DNA of 11,200 nucleotides. Source: Tardiphaga sp. (GTDB lineage Bacteria > Pseudomonadota > Alphaproteobacteria > Rhizobiales > Xanthobacteraceae). How positions within the stretch are numbered: the stretch's first letter is position 1; each line of letters opens with the position of its first letter. Of the stretch, positions 1-6,544 are shown one piece after another. Location: assembly GCA_014377915.1 (NCBI GenBank), contig JACMOT010000551.1, forward strand, positions 1-11,200, read 5' to 3'. A program made the position numbers and the translations under genes. The notes below the pieces were generated by a model, which was given only the letters and a program-made list of their open reading frames with translations, searched no databases and was not told the origin of the DNA.

Positions 1-10
1 GTGGAGGTCG

Positions 11-63
11 GGGTGGGGGGCGCCCCACATTCGGGCCGTCGCGTGTCGCGCGGCCCCCCACCC
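11..63. repeat. Long-armed inverted repeat at the left edge
   Basis: GGGTGGGGGGC at 11-21 is perfectly complementary to GCCCCCCACCC at 53-63, with a 31-nt loop between. The stretch 1-121 has no credible gene. The plus-strand reading frame over it is low-complexity and continues into the REP-like repeat that follows. The pattern (strong GC inverted repeat, then a short AT-richer stretch around 85-120) looks like a dispersed intergenic repeat of Bradyrhizobium-type genomes. It has no T-run, so an intrinsic terminator is not supported. Confidence 0.55.
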
Positions 64-121
64 GTCCGGGCTTCGCTACGCTTAGAGCATGATGACCTAA
101 AGATGAATCGGTGTCCCATCC

Positions 122-188
122 CCCGTCATTGCGAGGAGCGAAGCGACGCGGCAATCCAGAGCCACAAGCTCCGCAAGAACTGGATTGC
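122..188. repeat. REP-like palindromic repeat, left part, interrupted by the IS
   Basis: Arm A spans about 123-159, from CCGTCATTGCGAGGAGC to GCAATCCAG. A 20-nt spacer follows (160-179), then the start of arm B, CTGGATTGC (180-188). Arm B breaks off here and resumes at 1715. Joined, arm B is a near-perfect inverted copy of arm A, differing only in a short stretch in the middle and two bases next to GCAATCCAG. The plus-strand frame over arm A reads HCEERSDAAIQ, a spurious peptide often seen where this repeat is translated in alphaproteobacterial genomes. It is an intergenic repeat, not a gene. Confidence 0.8.
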
Positions 189-191
189 TCA

Positions 192-202
192 CATGGGGGT
201 GG
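192..202 (+). repeat. Left subterminal inverted repeat of the IS
   Basis: CATGGGGGTGG, the exact reverse complement of 1700-1710. It lies 2 nt inside the inferred left end, after the CT at 188-189. Confidence 0.85.
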
Positions 203-244
203 CGTGTGTCAATATTCTGTTTCCTTACTTGATCGATCCAAGGT

Positions 245-410
245 TCGAGCCGGTTTCAACGATCTGGTTAGCCTGCCAGATCAAACTCACATTCGGTCGT
301 CGCTCGAGGCGACTGCACCAGGATTCCGCTTGCGACGGGAAGGCTCGAGAGGACGTGACCACTCTTCGTTGCGGCATTTGAAGCCATGCAATCCATCGGT
401 TCGTCCACCC
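245..410 (-). ncRNA. Candidate bridge RNA / seekRNA of the IS110-family element
   Basis: This non-coding stretch lies 3' of the transposase, where IS1111-type elements encode their guide RNA. Read on the minus strand it folds by eye into two guide-bearing loops. Loop 1: outer stem GGACG (406-402) with CGTCC (355-351), then ACC (400-398) with GGT (360-358), capped by TGGC (386-383) with GCCG (375-372). Loop 2: outer stem TCGAGCC (348-342) with GGCTCGA (251-245), inner GGT (319-317) with ACC (297-295) and GTCGC (313-309) with GCGAC (303-299). A further perfect hairpin is GATCTGG (282-276) with CCAGATC (267-261). Unpaired guides are TGGATTGC (395-388) and CAACGAAG (371-364) in loop 1, and GGAATCC (327-321) and ATGTGAG (292-286) in loop 2. 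They match the target and the element's own ends respectively. The transcript ends are not known; it may start further up, towards 471. Confidence 0.8.
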
Positions 411-471
411 GGATCGGCCGCGACTGATCAGGTCTCGGCAGATTGGTTGAAGCTATGAAGTTGCATCTCGT

Positions 472-1638
472 CTAGGTGGCAGGTTTCATCTCGGCTCCCT
501 CGATGATGACGCCGTGGGTGACGTACTTCCACAAGGCGACGAGCAGCTTGCGCGCCAGGGCGACAATGGAGCCCTTGCGACCGCGCTCGCCGCGCGCATG
601 GAACCAGTTGGCCAGCGCCGATTGTTTTTGATGTCGCAGCCAAAGCCAGGCGAGCTGGACCATGGTGGTCCGCAGCCGCGGATTGCCGGCTTTCGACAAG
701 CCCTGTTCATGGATCACCGCGCCGCTTCGCCAGGGTGTCGCGGCCAGGCCCGCATAAGCGGCGACCTGGCGGCGATTGGCGAATGGCCGACACAGTCCCT
801 CCGACCACAGAATGGCGGCGGAAGCTTCGCCAATCCCCTTCACGGCCAGCAACATCGCCACCGCGTGGGGCGGCGCTCCCTGCGGCGTCGTGCTTTCCGT
901 GGCCAGCAACGCCTGCTGCTCGGCCTCGACGGTGTTGATCTGGCCAAGCAACAGTTCGAGCCGGTCAAGCTCACGCCCGATCTGGGTCTTCAGATGCACC
1001 GGCAGCGGTCGCTCGTCTCCCGTGCGCAAGTCCTCCAGCCGCTTGCGCCGGTCACGCCGCAGCGGGGCGTAGTCGGACACCCCTTGGGCGAACAGCAAGC
1101 CCTTGATCCGGTTGACATGGATGATCCGCTCCGCGATCAGCGCCTGGCGCTCGCGGCAAAGCCGTCGACGGTCTTCCTCCTCGGGTGACGGCGCCACCAC
1201 CATGGCGCAGACCCGCGGCTCGCCCCGCTTGAAGGCCAGCAGCGCGCGCAACAGCGCCTCGCCGTCGATCTTATCGGTCTTGGCCCGCCGGCGACGGCGC
1301 GAGGTCGCGATCGAAGCGGCATCGACCACGTGGCTCTCGATGCCCTCACGCCGCAGAACCCGGTGCACCCAGAACCCGTCAAGGCCGGCCTCCTGAATGG
1401 TGATGATCGGATAATCCGATCCCGTGTGCTGCTTTGCCTTGCGTTTGATGTCCGCAAATCGCGCCAGCAATCCGCTAATATCGCCGGCCGCCAAACTATG
1501 TTGCGACATCTTCTCCCCGTTGCCGGGCGACAGCGACGTCACCACCCAGCTCGAGCGGCTCAGTTCCAATGACACAAAAATTGCGGCAAACTGGGTGTGG
1601 ATAGCGGTCAGTCCAGCGGAAGGATGATCGTGTAACAT
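472..1638 (-). CDS. IS110-family transposase (RNA-guided recombinase type)
   Basis: A 388-residue transposase that would excise and insert the surrounding element. The N-terminal RuvC-like DEDD domain shows E83 (in IQEAGLDGF), D122 and D125 (in AKTDKIDG). The first acidic position is E25 (SLELS) where the family normally has Asp. A central charged helical region at about 150-245 fits the family's coiled coil. The C-terminal Tnp_20 (IS116/IS110/IS902) domain holds KGIGEASA at about 267-274 and the expected catalytic serine S315 in GLSKAGNPRLR. The ATG at 1638 is preferred because GGAG lies 7 nt upstream; a TTG at 1668 would add 10 residues without a clear ribosome binding site. Length is normal for this subgroup and there is no frameshift, so the gene appears intact. 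Only about 75 nt separate the start from the element's end, whereas about 280 nt of non-coding DNA lie 3' of the stop. Confidence 0.93.
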   Translation of the reverse strand: MLHDHPSAGLTAIHTQFAAIFVSLELSRSSWVVTSLSPGNGEKMSQHSLAAGDISGLLARFADIKRKAKQHTGSDYPIITIQEAGLDGFWVHRVLRREGIESHVVDAASIATSRRRRRAKTDKIDGEALLRALLAFKRGEPRVCAMVVAPSPEEEDRRRLCRERQALIAERIIHVNRIKGLLFAQGVSDYAPLRRDRRKRLEDLRTGDERPLPVHLKTQIGRELDRLELLLGQINTVEAEQQALLATESTTPQGAPPHAVAMLLAVKGIGEASAAILWSEGLCRPFANRRQVAAYAGLAATPWRSGAVIHEQGLSKAGNPRLRTTMVQLAWLWLRHQKQSALANWFHARGERGRKGSIVALARKLLVALWKYVTHGVIIEGAEMKPAT

Positions 1639-1699
1639 CGGTCGACTCCAGAGTGAGTGGGGTCGCAAACCGCAGTCTGGCGTCAGACTTGGCCGCTAT

Positions 1700-1710
1700 C
1701 CACCCCCATG
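1700..1710 (-). repeat. Right subterminal inverted repeat of the IS
   Basis: CCACCCCCATG, the exact reverse complement of 192-202. It is followed by GAAT and then CT (1715-1716), where the REP palindrome resumes. Confidence 0.85.
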
Positions 1711-1714
1711 GAAT

Positions 1715-1744
1715 CTTCGTCGCAACGGCTCCTCGCAATGACGG
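1715..1744. repeat. REP-like palindromic repeat, right part, interrupted by the IS
   Basis: CTTCGTCGC (1715-1723), AACGG, then CTCCTCGCAATGACGG continue arm B, which started at 180-188. The reverse complement of the joined arm matches arm A (123-159) at both ends, which shows that the two fragments were one palindrome before insertion. The remaining 1745-1784, up to the stop of the next gene, holds nothing recognisable. Confidence 0.8.
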
Positions 1745-1784
1745 GGTGGGGCTGTCGCTCCACTGCTGTTGTTCATGTCCGCGC

Positions 1785-2966
1785 TCATTTCAAGTTGCAT
1801 TTCGTCTCCGGCCGGCCGATGCCGAGCGTGTCGAGTTCCGAGACCTGCTTCAGAAAGCCTTCTTGTAGCGATACCGACACCACCATGCGGCCGTCGGCGA
1901 GCAGGATCGGCTGCCGCAGCTGCCAGTTCCAGTCGCGCAGGCTGAGCCGCTGACCCTTGAAGGCGGCGATCGAAAAATCCGGGCTCTTCAGGAAATCGGT
2001 GACCGTTCTCGTATCGCCGGACTTCACGCAGGCGGCGGCTTCGCCGATCATGCGTACCGCCGTCCATGCCTGCATGTCGCGCGCGGTCATCCGCCGCGCA
2101 TTGAGCTTCATGAAGCGGTTTTGTAGCTGCACCGCGCCCCATTGATCATGCGCGGGATCCCAGCTGGTCGGCACCAGCCCCGCCGAGCCGGCGACCGGTC
2201 GCGGGTCCCAGGTCCGATAGGGCAGATAGGCCGCGAACACCTCGCTCTCATCGGCGGCGGCCAACACGTCATGGGCCGGCGACGATTGCGTAAAGGCCGG
2301 CATCTGCCGCTGGATCAGCGTGACGCCGCTGTCGGTGCGGCGCGCGCCGCCGCTGTCTTCGAAGGTCCGCTCCTGCACGATCTTAGCGCCGAAGCGGGTC
2401 GCGGCGCGGCGCAGCGCGTCGGCATAGAGTCGGTCTTCGGGATGCGAGCCGGCCACCAGCAGCCAGCGCTTCCATTGTTTCCACACCAGATACTGCGCCA
2501 GCGCGTCGGCCAGCATCGATCGCGTCGGTGCGATGTGAAGCACGTTATCGCGACAGTCCTGCTCGCGCAGCCGGTCGTCGATGGCTCCGGCGTTGAGCAG
2601 CAGCGTGCCTCGCCCGCGCACCGCATCGGAAGCTTGCAGCAGGGCATCGGCGGGAAGATCGGCGACGATGAATCCGACATCGCGGTTGGCCATCGCTGTC
2701 GCCGCGGCGCCGACGTCGTCGCGGTCCTTCAGTCGCACGTCATCGAGCGTAAAATGCTGATCGAGAAATCGCCCGGTGGTGTTGTTGTCCTCGATGGCCA
2801 GGCGGGCGCCGGCGACGCCGTCATTCCCGGCGGGCTGCGTGGCCAGCGACAGGCTCGGCCGGATAGCGGCCGGGCCGAGATAGCCGATCCGGATCTCGGC
2901 CGGCTCGGCACCGAACGCCGCCGAGCCCCATATGCAAATGGCGATCGCCCAAAAAGACCGGGCCAA
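1785..2966 (-). CDS. Periplasmic ABC substrate-binding protein, PQQ-dependent alcohol dehydrogenase-associated type
   Basis: A 393-residue secreted protein. Residues 1-20 form a short signal peptide (hydrophobic AIAICIWGSAAF, likely cleavage after AFGA). The mature start EIRIGYLGP and the overall two-lobe pattern (NDGVAGARLAIEDNN at about 48-62, VGFIVADLPADALL at about 97-110, LLLNAGAIDDRLR at about 121-133) are of the branched-chain amino-acid binding type (periplasmic-binding fold I). From memory it resembles the binding proteins encoded beside PQQ-dependent methanol/ethanol dehydrogenases (TIGR03863-like). The ligand is unknown. The start is a TTG, chosen because GGGAGG lies 5 nt upstream and no in-frame ATG precedes the signal peptide. 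No ATPase or permease gene adjoins it: the IS and repeat lie just 3', and 5' it is divergent from the small secreted protein at 3096. Confidence 0.8.
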   Translation of the reverse strand: MARSFWAIAICIWGSAAFGAEPAEIRIGYLGPAAIRPSLSLATQPAGNDGVAGARLAIEDNNTTGRFLDQHFTLDDVRLKDRDDVGAAATAMANRDVGFIVADLPADALLQASDAVRGRGTLLLNAGAIDDRLREQDCRDNVLHIAPTRSMLADALAQYLVWKQWKRWLLVAGSHPEDRLYADALRRAATRFGAKIVQERTFEDSGGARRTDSGVTLIQRQMPAFTQSSPAHDVLAAADESEVFAAYLPYRTWDPRPVAGSAGLVPTSWDPAHDQWGAVQLQNRFMKLNARRMTARDMQAWTAVRMIGEAAACVKSGDTRTVTDFLKSPDFSIAAFKGQRLSLRDWNWQLRQPILLADGRMVVSVSLQEGFLKQVSELDTLGIGRPETKCNLK

Positions 2967-3095
2967 GCAGGCCTCCCACCACGAGTCCCCTTCGACGTGC
3001 CGCCGATCCGGAGACTTCCTGCTTGAAACATGGCTGATCTATCCTAAGTTGCAACGAACATTTTGGTGTGTCCGGTTCCAGTCGAGGGAACGACC

Positions 3096-3641
3096 ATGCG
3101 AAGAATCATGTTCGTGGCTGTGCTGTTGCTGGCATGGCTGTCGACCGCGCGCGCGGACGAGCGCAAGGATCCGTCAAAGGATCAGCCGAAGGATCTACCG
3201 AAGACGGCGGTGTTTGATTTCGAATTGATCGACACCAGCCTGCAGGGCGAGAAGGATGGCCAGCGTGCCGATGAGCAGGCGCGCCTTCTGCGTGCCGGAG
3301 ATCAACTGCGACGGGGGCTGACGGACTCCGGAAGATATGCCGTGATCGATATCGCGCCGGTCCGCGCCGAGGCGCATAACAGCAATCTGCAGGCCTGCGG
3401 CGGCTGCGACGTTCAATACGCGCAGAAACTCGGCGCCGATCTGGCGATTACCGGCACGGTGCAGAAAGTGTCGAACCTGATCCTCAACATGAATATCTAT
3501 ATTCGCAACGCCCGCACCGGGCGGCTGGTCACGTCGATGAGCGCGGATTTTCGCAGCAATACGGATGAGTCGTGGTCGCGCGCGGTGAGCTATTTGCTGC
3601 GCAACCGTCTGCTGGCGCCGAATTACGGCAAACCGGAGTAG
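3096..3641 (+). CDS. Small secreted protein, DUF3280/DUF2380-like
   Basis: A 181-residue exported protein of unknown function. Residues 1-20 are a signal peptide (RRIM, then FVAVLLLAWLS, cleavage likely after ARA). A short linker holds three tandem KD-x-x units (KDPS, KDQP, KDLP) before the core begins at TAVFDFELIDTS. The core has a Cys pair in QACGGCD at about 108-114 and an alternating-strand half (DLAITGTVQKV, LNMNIYIRNARTGRL). The domain resembles small Rhizobiales proteins listed under DUF3280 or DUF2380; I am unsure which. The start at 3096 has AGGGA about 6 nt upstream; an upstream GTG at 3063 lacks this. It is divergent from the binding protein at 1785-2966 across 129 bp, so they probably share a control region and perhaps a role in periplasmic alcohol oxidation. 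That role is inferred from position only. Confidence 0.75.
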   Translation: MRRIMFVAVLLLAWLSTARADERKDPSKDQPKDLPKTAVFDFELIDTSLQGEKDGQRADEQARLLRAGDQLRRGLTDSGRYAVIDIAPVRAEAHNSNLQACGGCDVQYAQKLGADLAITGTVQKVSNLILNMNIYIRNARTGRLVTSMSADFRSNTDESWSRAVSYLLRNRLLAPNYGKPE

Positions 3642-3669
3642 TGCAAGCCGCGCGGTTCGCGTCCCCCGC

Positions 3670-3718
3670 CCCCGGCGCAGCGCGCCGCCTTTCGCGGCGT
3701 GGTGCGCCGCGTCCGGGG
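3670..3718. terminator. Large GC-rich palindrome between convergent genes
   Basis: CCCCGG (3670-3675) pairs with CCGGGG (3713-3718). GGCGCA (3674-3679) pairs with TGCGCC (3703-3708), and CGCCGC (3683-3688) pairs with GCGGCG (3694-3699) around a small T-rich loop. The palindrome sits between the stops of two convergent genes (3641 and 3731), where a bidirectional terminator is expected. No T-run follows on either strand, so it may instead be a dispersed palindromic repeat or act with Rho. Confidence 0.45.
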
Positions 3719-3730
3719 AACGAGAGCTCG

Positions 3731-4576
3731 CTACGGCTGCAGCCGCGCGGCGTGCCAGCGCAGATGGTCTTCCATGAAACTGGAAATGAAATAATAGCTG
3801 TGGTCATAGCCGCTGGGCCGGCGCAGCGTCAGCGGGATGCCGGCGTCGGCGCAGGCGTTCTCCAGCAGGCCGGGTCGCAATTGCTCGGTGAGGAACGGAT
3901 CGGCGTCGCCGACATCGACCAGCAATTCCGGAAACCGCGCGCCATCCTCGATCAGCGCCACCGCATCGTGCCGGCGCCAGGCCTTGCGGTCATCGCCGAG
4001 ATAGCCTGACAGTGCCTTGATGCCCCATGGCACCTGCGACGGCGCGGCGATCGGCGAGAACGCGCTGGCGGCGCGAAACCGTTGCGGGTGGCGCAGCGCG
4101 ATCGTCAGCGCGCCATGGCCGCCCATCGAATGGCCCATGATCGATTGCCGGTCCATATCCGCCGAAAAATTCTTGCCGATCAGCGCGGGAAGTTCCTCGG
4201 TGACGTAGCTCCACATCCGGTAGTTCTTGGCAAAGCTCGGCTGCGTCGCATCGACATAGAAGCCGGCGCCGAGGCCAAAATCATAGGCATTGTTGGCATC
4301 GCCCGGTACGTCCGGGCCACGCGGGCTGGTGTCGGGTGCCACAAGGATCAGGCCGAGGTCGGCGCAGAGGCGGCGATACTCGCCCTTCTCGGTGACATTG
4401 GCATGGGTGCAGGTGAGGCCGGAGAGATACCACACCACCGGACAGGGCTTGCCGCCGGCCGCCGGCGGCAGGAACACGGAGAACGTCATGTCGGTGCCAG
4501 TCTCACGGCTGGCATGCTTGTAGACGCCCTGCGTGCCATCATGCGACCGGGTCAGCGAAACAGTTTCGATCGTCAT
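3731..4576 (-). CDS. fghA: S-formylglutathione hydrolase
   Basis: This cytoplasmic serine hydrolase (281 residues) splits S-formylglutathione into formate and glutathione, the last step of the glutathione-dependent formaldehyde pathway. It is an esterase-D type alpha/beta hydrolase. The nucleophile is S150 in GHSMGGHGA, the acid is most likely D226 (VDVGDADPF) and the base is H259 (GYDHSYYF). The oxyanion-hole region WYLSGLTCTHAN at about 49-60 and APDTSPRG at about 80-87 are family landmarks. Length is normal. It is the last gene of the frmA-gfa-fghA operon, separated from gfa by 120 bp with two hairpins, so partial uncoupling of its expression is possible. GGAG lies 11 nt before the ATG, a somewhat long spacing. 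Confidence 0.95.
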   Translation of the reverse strand: MTIETVSLTRSHDGTQGVYKHASRETGTDMTFSVFLPPAAGGKPCPVVWYLSGLTCTHANVTEKGEYRRLCADLGLILVAPDTSPRGPDVPGDANNAYDFGLGAGFYVDATQPSFAKNYRMWSYVTEELPALIGKNFSADMDRQSIMGHSMGGHGALTIALRHPQRFRAASAFSPIAAPSQVPWGIKALSGYLGDDRKAWRRHDAVALIEDGARFPELLVDVGDADPFLTEQLRPGLLENACADAGIPLTLRRPSGYDHSYYFISSFMEDHLRWHAARLQP

Positions 4577-4607
4577 GGTGTCATTCGCTCCAGCGGCAAA
4601 CGGGACA

Positions 4608-4649
4608 CGTCTTACACGCGTCCCGGCTGGCGGTGCTTATGCCACCGCC
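4608..4649. other. Hairpins in the gfa-fghA gap
   Basis: The 120-bp gap holds no gene. One perfect 7-bp stem is GGCGGTG (4629-4635) with CACCGCC (4643-4649) around a 7-nt loop. Beside it is an approximate 6-bp stem, CGGGAC with GTCCCG, at about 4601-4625. Neither is followed by a T-run in the operon's direction. They could mark mRNA processing or partial attenuation between gfa and fghA. The role is unproven. Confidence 0.35.
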
Positions 4650-4696
4650 GGCCCCGCCCGATCAAGCTCGCCGCGCCAGCTAGCCAGTTGCGATGT

Positions 4697-5266
4697 TCAG
4701 GCCGCTTTGGCTCGCGACTTCGAGACCTGCGCGGCGAGCGCGTCCATCAGCGCCGGCGACAGGCAGTCATAGGGTTCCAGCCCGAGTTCCTTCAGCCGGG
4801 CGCGGATGCCGTCCATCTGCGACGGGTCGACGCCGGCTTCGATCACCGACGATACGAAGGCCGCAAAACCCGGTGCCGCCGACCCGCTCTCCTGGAATAA
4901 TTCCGGATGGATGAAATCGAGGCCGTAGAACGCGTGGTCCTTGTTCTCGATACGCCCGAACATGTGCGTGCCACAGACCTTGCAGGCGTGGCGCTGGATG
5001 GTGGCGGAGGTATCGACAATATGCAGCTTGTCGCCATTCTCGATCACCGCGACATTGTCGCGCGGCACCACCGCGACCACCGAGAAGGTGGCGCCATCGG
5101 GCTTCCAGCATTTGGTGCAGCCGCAGGCGTGATTATGCAGGACGTCGCCGCGGACGCTGACCTTGACCGGCCGGTCCTTGCATTTGCAGACCAGCGTGCC
5201 GCCGGTGAAATGGCCGGAGCCCTGCTTGACGCCATCATCGACTGCGGGGTGGATGTGAACGGTCAT
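4697..5266 (-). CDS. gfa: Glutathione-dependent formaldehyde-activating protein (Gfa)
   Basis: This 189-residue zinc protein of the GFA/CENP-V fold is thought to speed or channel formation of S-(hydroxymethyl)glutathione from formaldehyde and glutathione; as a true enzyme it is debated for the family. Zinc-ligand cysteines are visible as C27-x-C29 (VCKCKDRP), C48-x-C50-x2-C53 (HACGCTKCW) and the pair in [12 protein letters not shown]. The [13 protein letters not shown] segment and the C-terminal [21 protein letters not shown] extension are typical of the long Gfa form rather than the short generic CENP-V proteins. GGAGG lies 9 nt before the ATG. The gene starts 36 bp after the frmA stop, which indicates co-transcription. 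No key residue appears to be missing. Confidence 0.95.
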   Translation of the reverse strand: MTVHIHPAVDDGVKQGSGHFTGGTLVCKCKDRPVKVSVRGDVLHNHACGCTKCWKPDGATFSVVAVVPRDNVAVIENGDKLHIVDTSATIQRHACKVCGTHMFGRIENKDHAFYGLDFIHPELFQESGSAAPGFAAFVSSVIEAGVDPSQMDGIRARLKELGLEPYDCLSPALMDALAAQVSKSRAKAA

Positions 5267-5302
5267 GGGATCAATCCTCCTGTTTGTTTCTTGGTGGGTG
5301 GT

Positions 5303-6412
5303 TCAGAACACGACGACCGACCGGATCGACTTGCCCTCGTGCATCAGATCGAAGCCCTTGTTGATATCCTCGAGCGTGAGGACATGGGTGATCATCGGGT
5401 CGATCTCGATCTTGCCGTTCATGTACCAGTCGACGATCTTCGGTACGTCGGTGCGGCCGCGCGCGCCGCCGAAGGCGGTACCTTTCCAGACCCGGCCGGT
5501 GACCAGTTGGAACGGACGGGTCGCGATCTCCTTGCCGGATTCCGCGACGCCGATCACCACCGAGACGCCCCAGCCGCGGTGGCAGGCTTCCAGCGCCAGC
5601 CGCATCACAATGGTATTGCCGGTGCAGTCGAAGGTATAATCGGCGCCGCCATCGGTGAGGCCGACCAGATGCGCGACGATGTCGCCCTCGATCTTCTTCG
5701 GGTTGACGAAATGCGTCATGCCGAACTCGCGCCCCCACCCCTCCTTGTCATGGTTGAGATCCCCGCCGCCGACCTTGTGGGCTCCGACCATGCGCGTGCC
5801 CTGGATCACGTTGAGGCCGATGCCGCCCAATCCGAACACCAGGACATTGGAGCCGGGCGTGACCTTCGCGGTGTTGACCACGGCGCCGACGCCGGTGGTG
5901 ACGCCACAGCCGATATAGCAACTGCTCTGGAACGGCGCGTCGTCACGGATCTTGGCAACCGCGATCTCCGGCAGCACCGTGAAATTCGAGAAGGTCGAGC
6001 AGCCCATATAGTGAAACACCGGCGTGCCCTTATAGCTGAAGCGCGAGGTGCCGTCGGGCATCACGCCCTTGCCCTGGGTGGCGCGGATCGCGGTGCACAG
6101 ATTGGTCTTCTGGCTCAGGCAGCTTTTGCACTGCCGGCATTCCGGCGTGTAGAGCGGGATGACGTGGTCGCCGGGCTTCACCGAGGCGACGCCGGGACCG
6201 ACCTCGCGGACGATGCCGGCGCCTTCGTGGCCGAGGATGGAAGGAAATATGCCCTCGCTGTCGAAGCCGTCGAGCGTATAGGCGTCGGTGTGGCAGATGC
6301 CGGTGGCCTTGATCTCGACCAGCACCTCGCCCGACTTCGGGCCGTCGAGATCCAATTCCACGACCTCGAGTAGCTGCTTGGCCTGAAAGGCGACGGCGGC
6401 GCGGGTCTTCAT
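5303..6412 (-). CDS. frmA: S-(hydroxymethyl)glutathione dehydrogenase, class III alcohol dehydrogenase
   Basis: This 369-residue NAD- and zinc-dependent dehydrogenase oxidises S-(hydroxymethyl)glutathione to S-formylglutathione; in alphaproteobacteria it is also called flhA or adhC. Catalytic-zinc ligands are C40 (GICHTDAY), H62 (GHEGAG) and the Cys in YIGCGVTTG. The structural zinc is bound by C92, C95, C98 and C106 (CRQCKSC then LC). The nucleotide-binding turn is GLGGIG, followed by DLNHDK with the NAD-selecting Asp. The second beta strand reads HKVGGGDLN, unusually glycine-rich compared with the common KIIGVDIN form. The ATG at 6412 is chosen because GGGAG lies 6 nt upstream and MKTRAAVAF is the usual family start. 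An in-frame ATG at 6499 would add 29 low-complexity residues. It is first in the operon frmA-gfa-fghA. Confidence 0.95.
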   Translation of the reverse strand: MKTRAAVAFQAKQLLEVVELDLDGPKSGEVLVEIKATGICHTDAYTLDGFDSEGIFPSILGHEGAGIVREVGPGVASVKPGDHVIPLYTPECRQCKSCLSQKTNLCTAIRATQGKGVMPDGTSRFSYKGTPVFHYMGCSTFSNFTVLPEIAVAKIRDDAPFQSSCYIGCGVTTGVGAVVNTAKVTPGSNVLVFGLGGIGLNVIQGTRMVGAHKVGGGDLNHDKEGWGREFGMTHFVNPKKIEGDIVAHLVGLTDGGADYTFDCTGNTIVMRLALEACHRGWGVSVVIGVAESGKEIATRPFQLVTGRVWKGTAFGGARGRTDVPKIVDWYMNGKIEIDPMITHVLTLEDINKGFDLMHEGKSIRSVVVF

Positions 6413-6432
6413 GTTCCACTCCCGGTTATCAG

Positions 6433-6452
6433 GCGCGGGATTCAAACCGCGC
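6433..6452 (-). promoter_or_regulatory. Hairpin in the frmA leader just before the ribosome binding site
   Basis: On the minus strand GCGCGG (6452-6447) pairs with CCGCGC (6438-6433) around an 8-nt loop. The stem ends about 10 nt before the GGGAG of frmA. It may modulate translation or mark the end of a structured leader. No known riboswitch class was recognised in the leader. Confidence 0.35.
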
Positions 6453-6544
6453 TGACGCGCCGCTGCTCCCGCTGCTGTTCCTGAGAGGCCGTACGCCATG
6501 GTTCACGCGAGAGGCGCGACGATCCGCTCCAGTTGTTAAGAGAA

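Larger units (their letters stand above)
190..1714 (-). mobile_element. IS110-family insertion sequence, IS1111-type
   Basis: The element is about 1525 bp and contains one transposase gene on the minus strand. Perfect 11-bp subterminal inverted repeats lie at 192-202 (CATGGGGGTGG) and 1700-1710 (CCACCCCCATG). The dinucleotide CT occurs at both edges (188-189 and 1715-1716), so the likely exchange point is CT and the ends are 190 and 1714 within a base or two. Removing the element with one CT restores an uninterrupted REP palindrome, which fixes the boundaries independently. Subterminal inverted repeats, absence of a long target duplication and a long non-coding segment 3' of the transposase are features of the IS1111 subgroup. 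The inverted repeats sit 2 nt and 4 nt inside the inferred ends. Confidence 0.9.

Noticed and set aside
122..188. CRISPR repeat
   Set aside because: There is one palindromic copy split by an IS, with no regular spacing and no cas genes.
1..381. Open plus-strand frame of 126 codons at the left edge
   Set aside because: It runs through an inverted repeat, a REP-like palindrome (HCEERSDAAIQ) and the end of the IS. It has no ribosome binding site and no family resemblance.
1639..1668. Upstream TTG start for the transposase
   Set aside because: The ATG at 1638 has a GGAG at good spacing and gives the family-typical length.
2142..3026. Plus-strand frame of 294 codons opposite the binding-protein gene
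   Set aside because: It is antisense to a secreted protein with a signal peptide and a good ribosome binding site. The composition is that of a shadow frame.
4907..6373. Plus-strand frame of 488 codons opposite frmA and gfa
   Set aside because: It is antisense to two clear enzymes with intact motifs. Long shadows are normal in GC-rich DNA, and the His/Asp/Ala-rich product resembles nothing.
6413..6499. N-terminal extension of FrmA from an in-frame ATG
   Set aside because: The extra 29 residues are low-complexity and the family start at 6412 has its own ribosome binding site. Kept as a finding only in the context of the leader.
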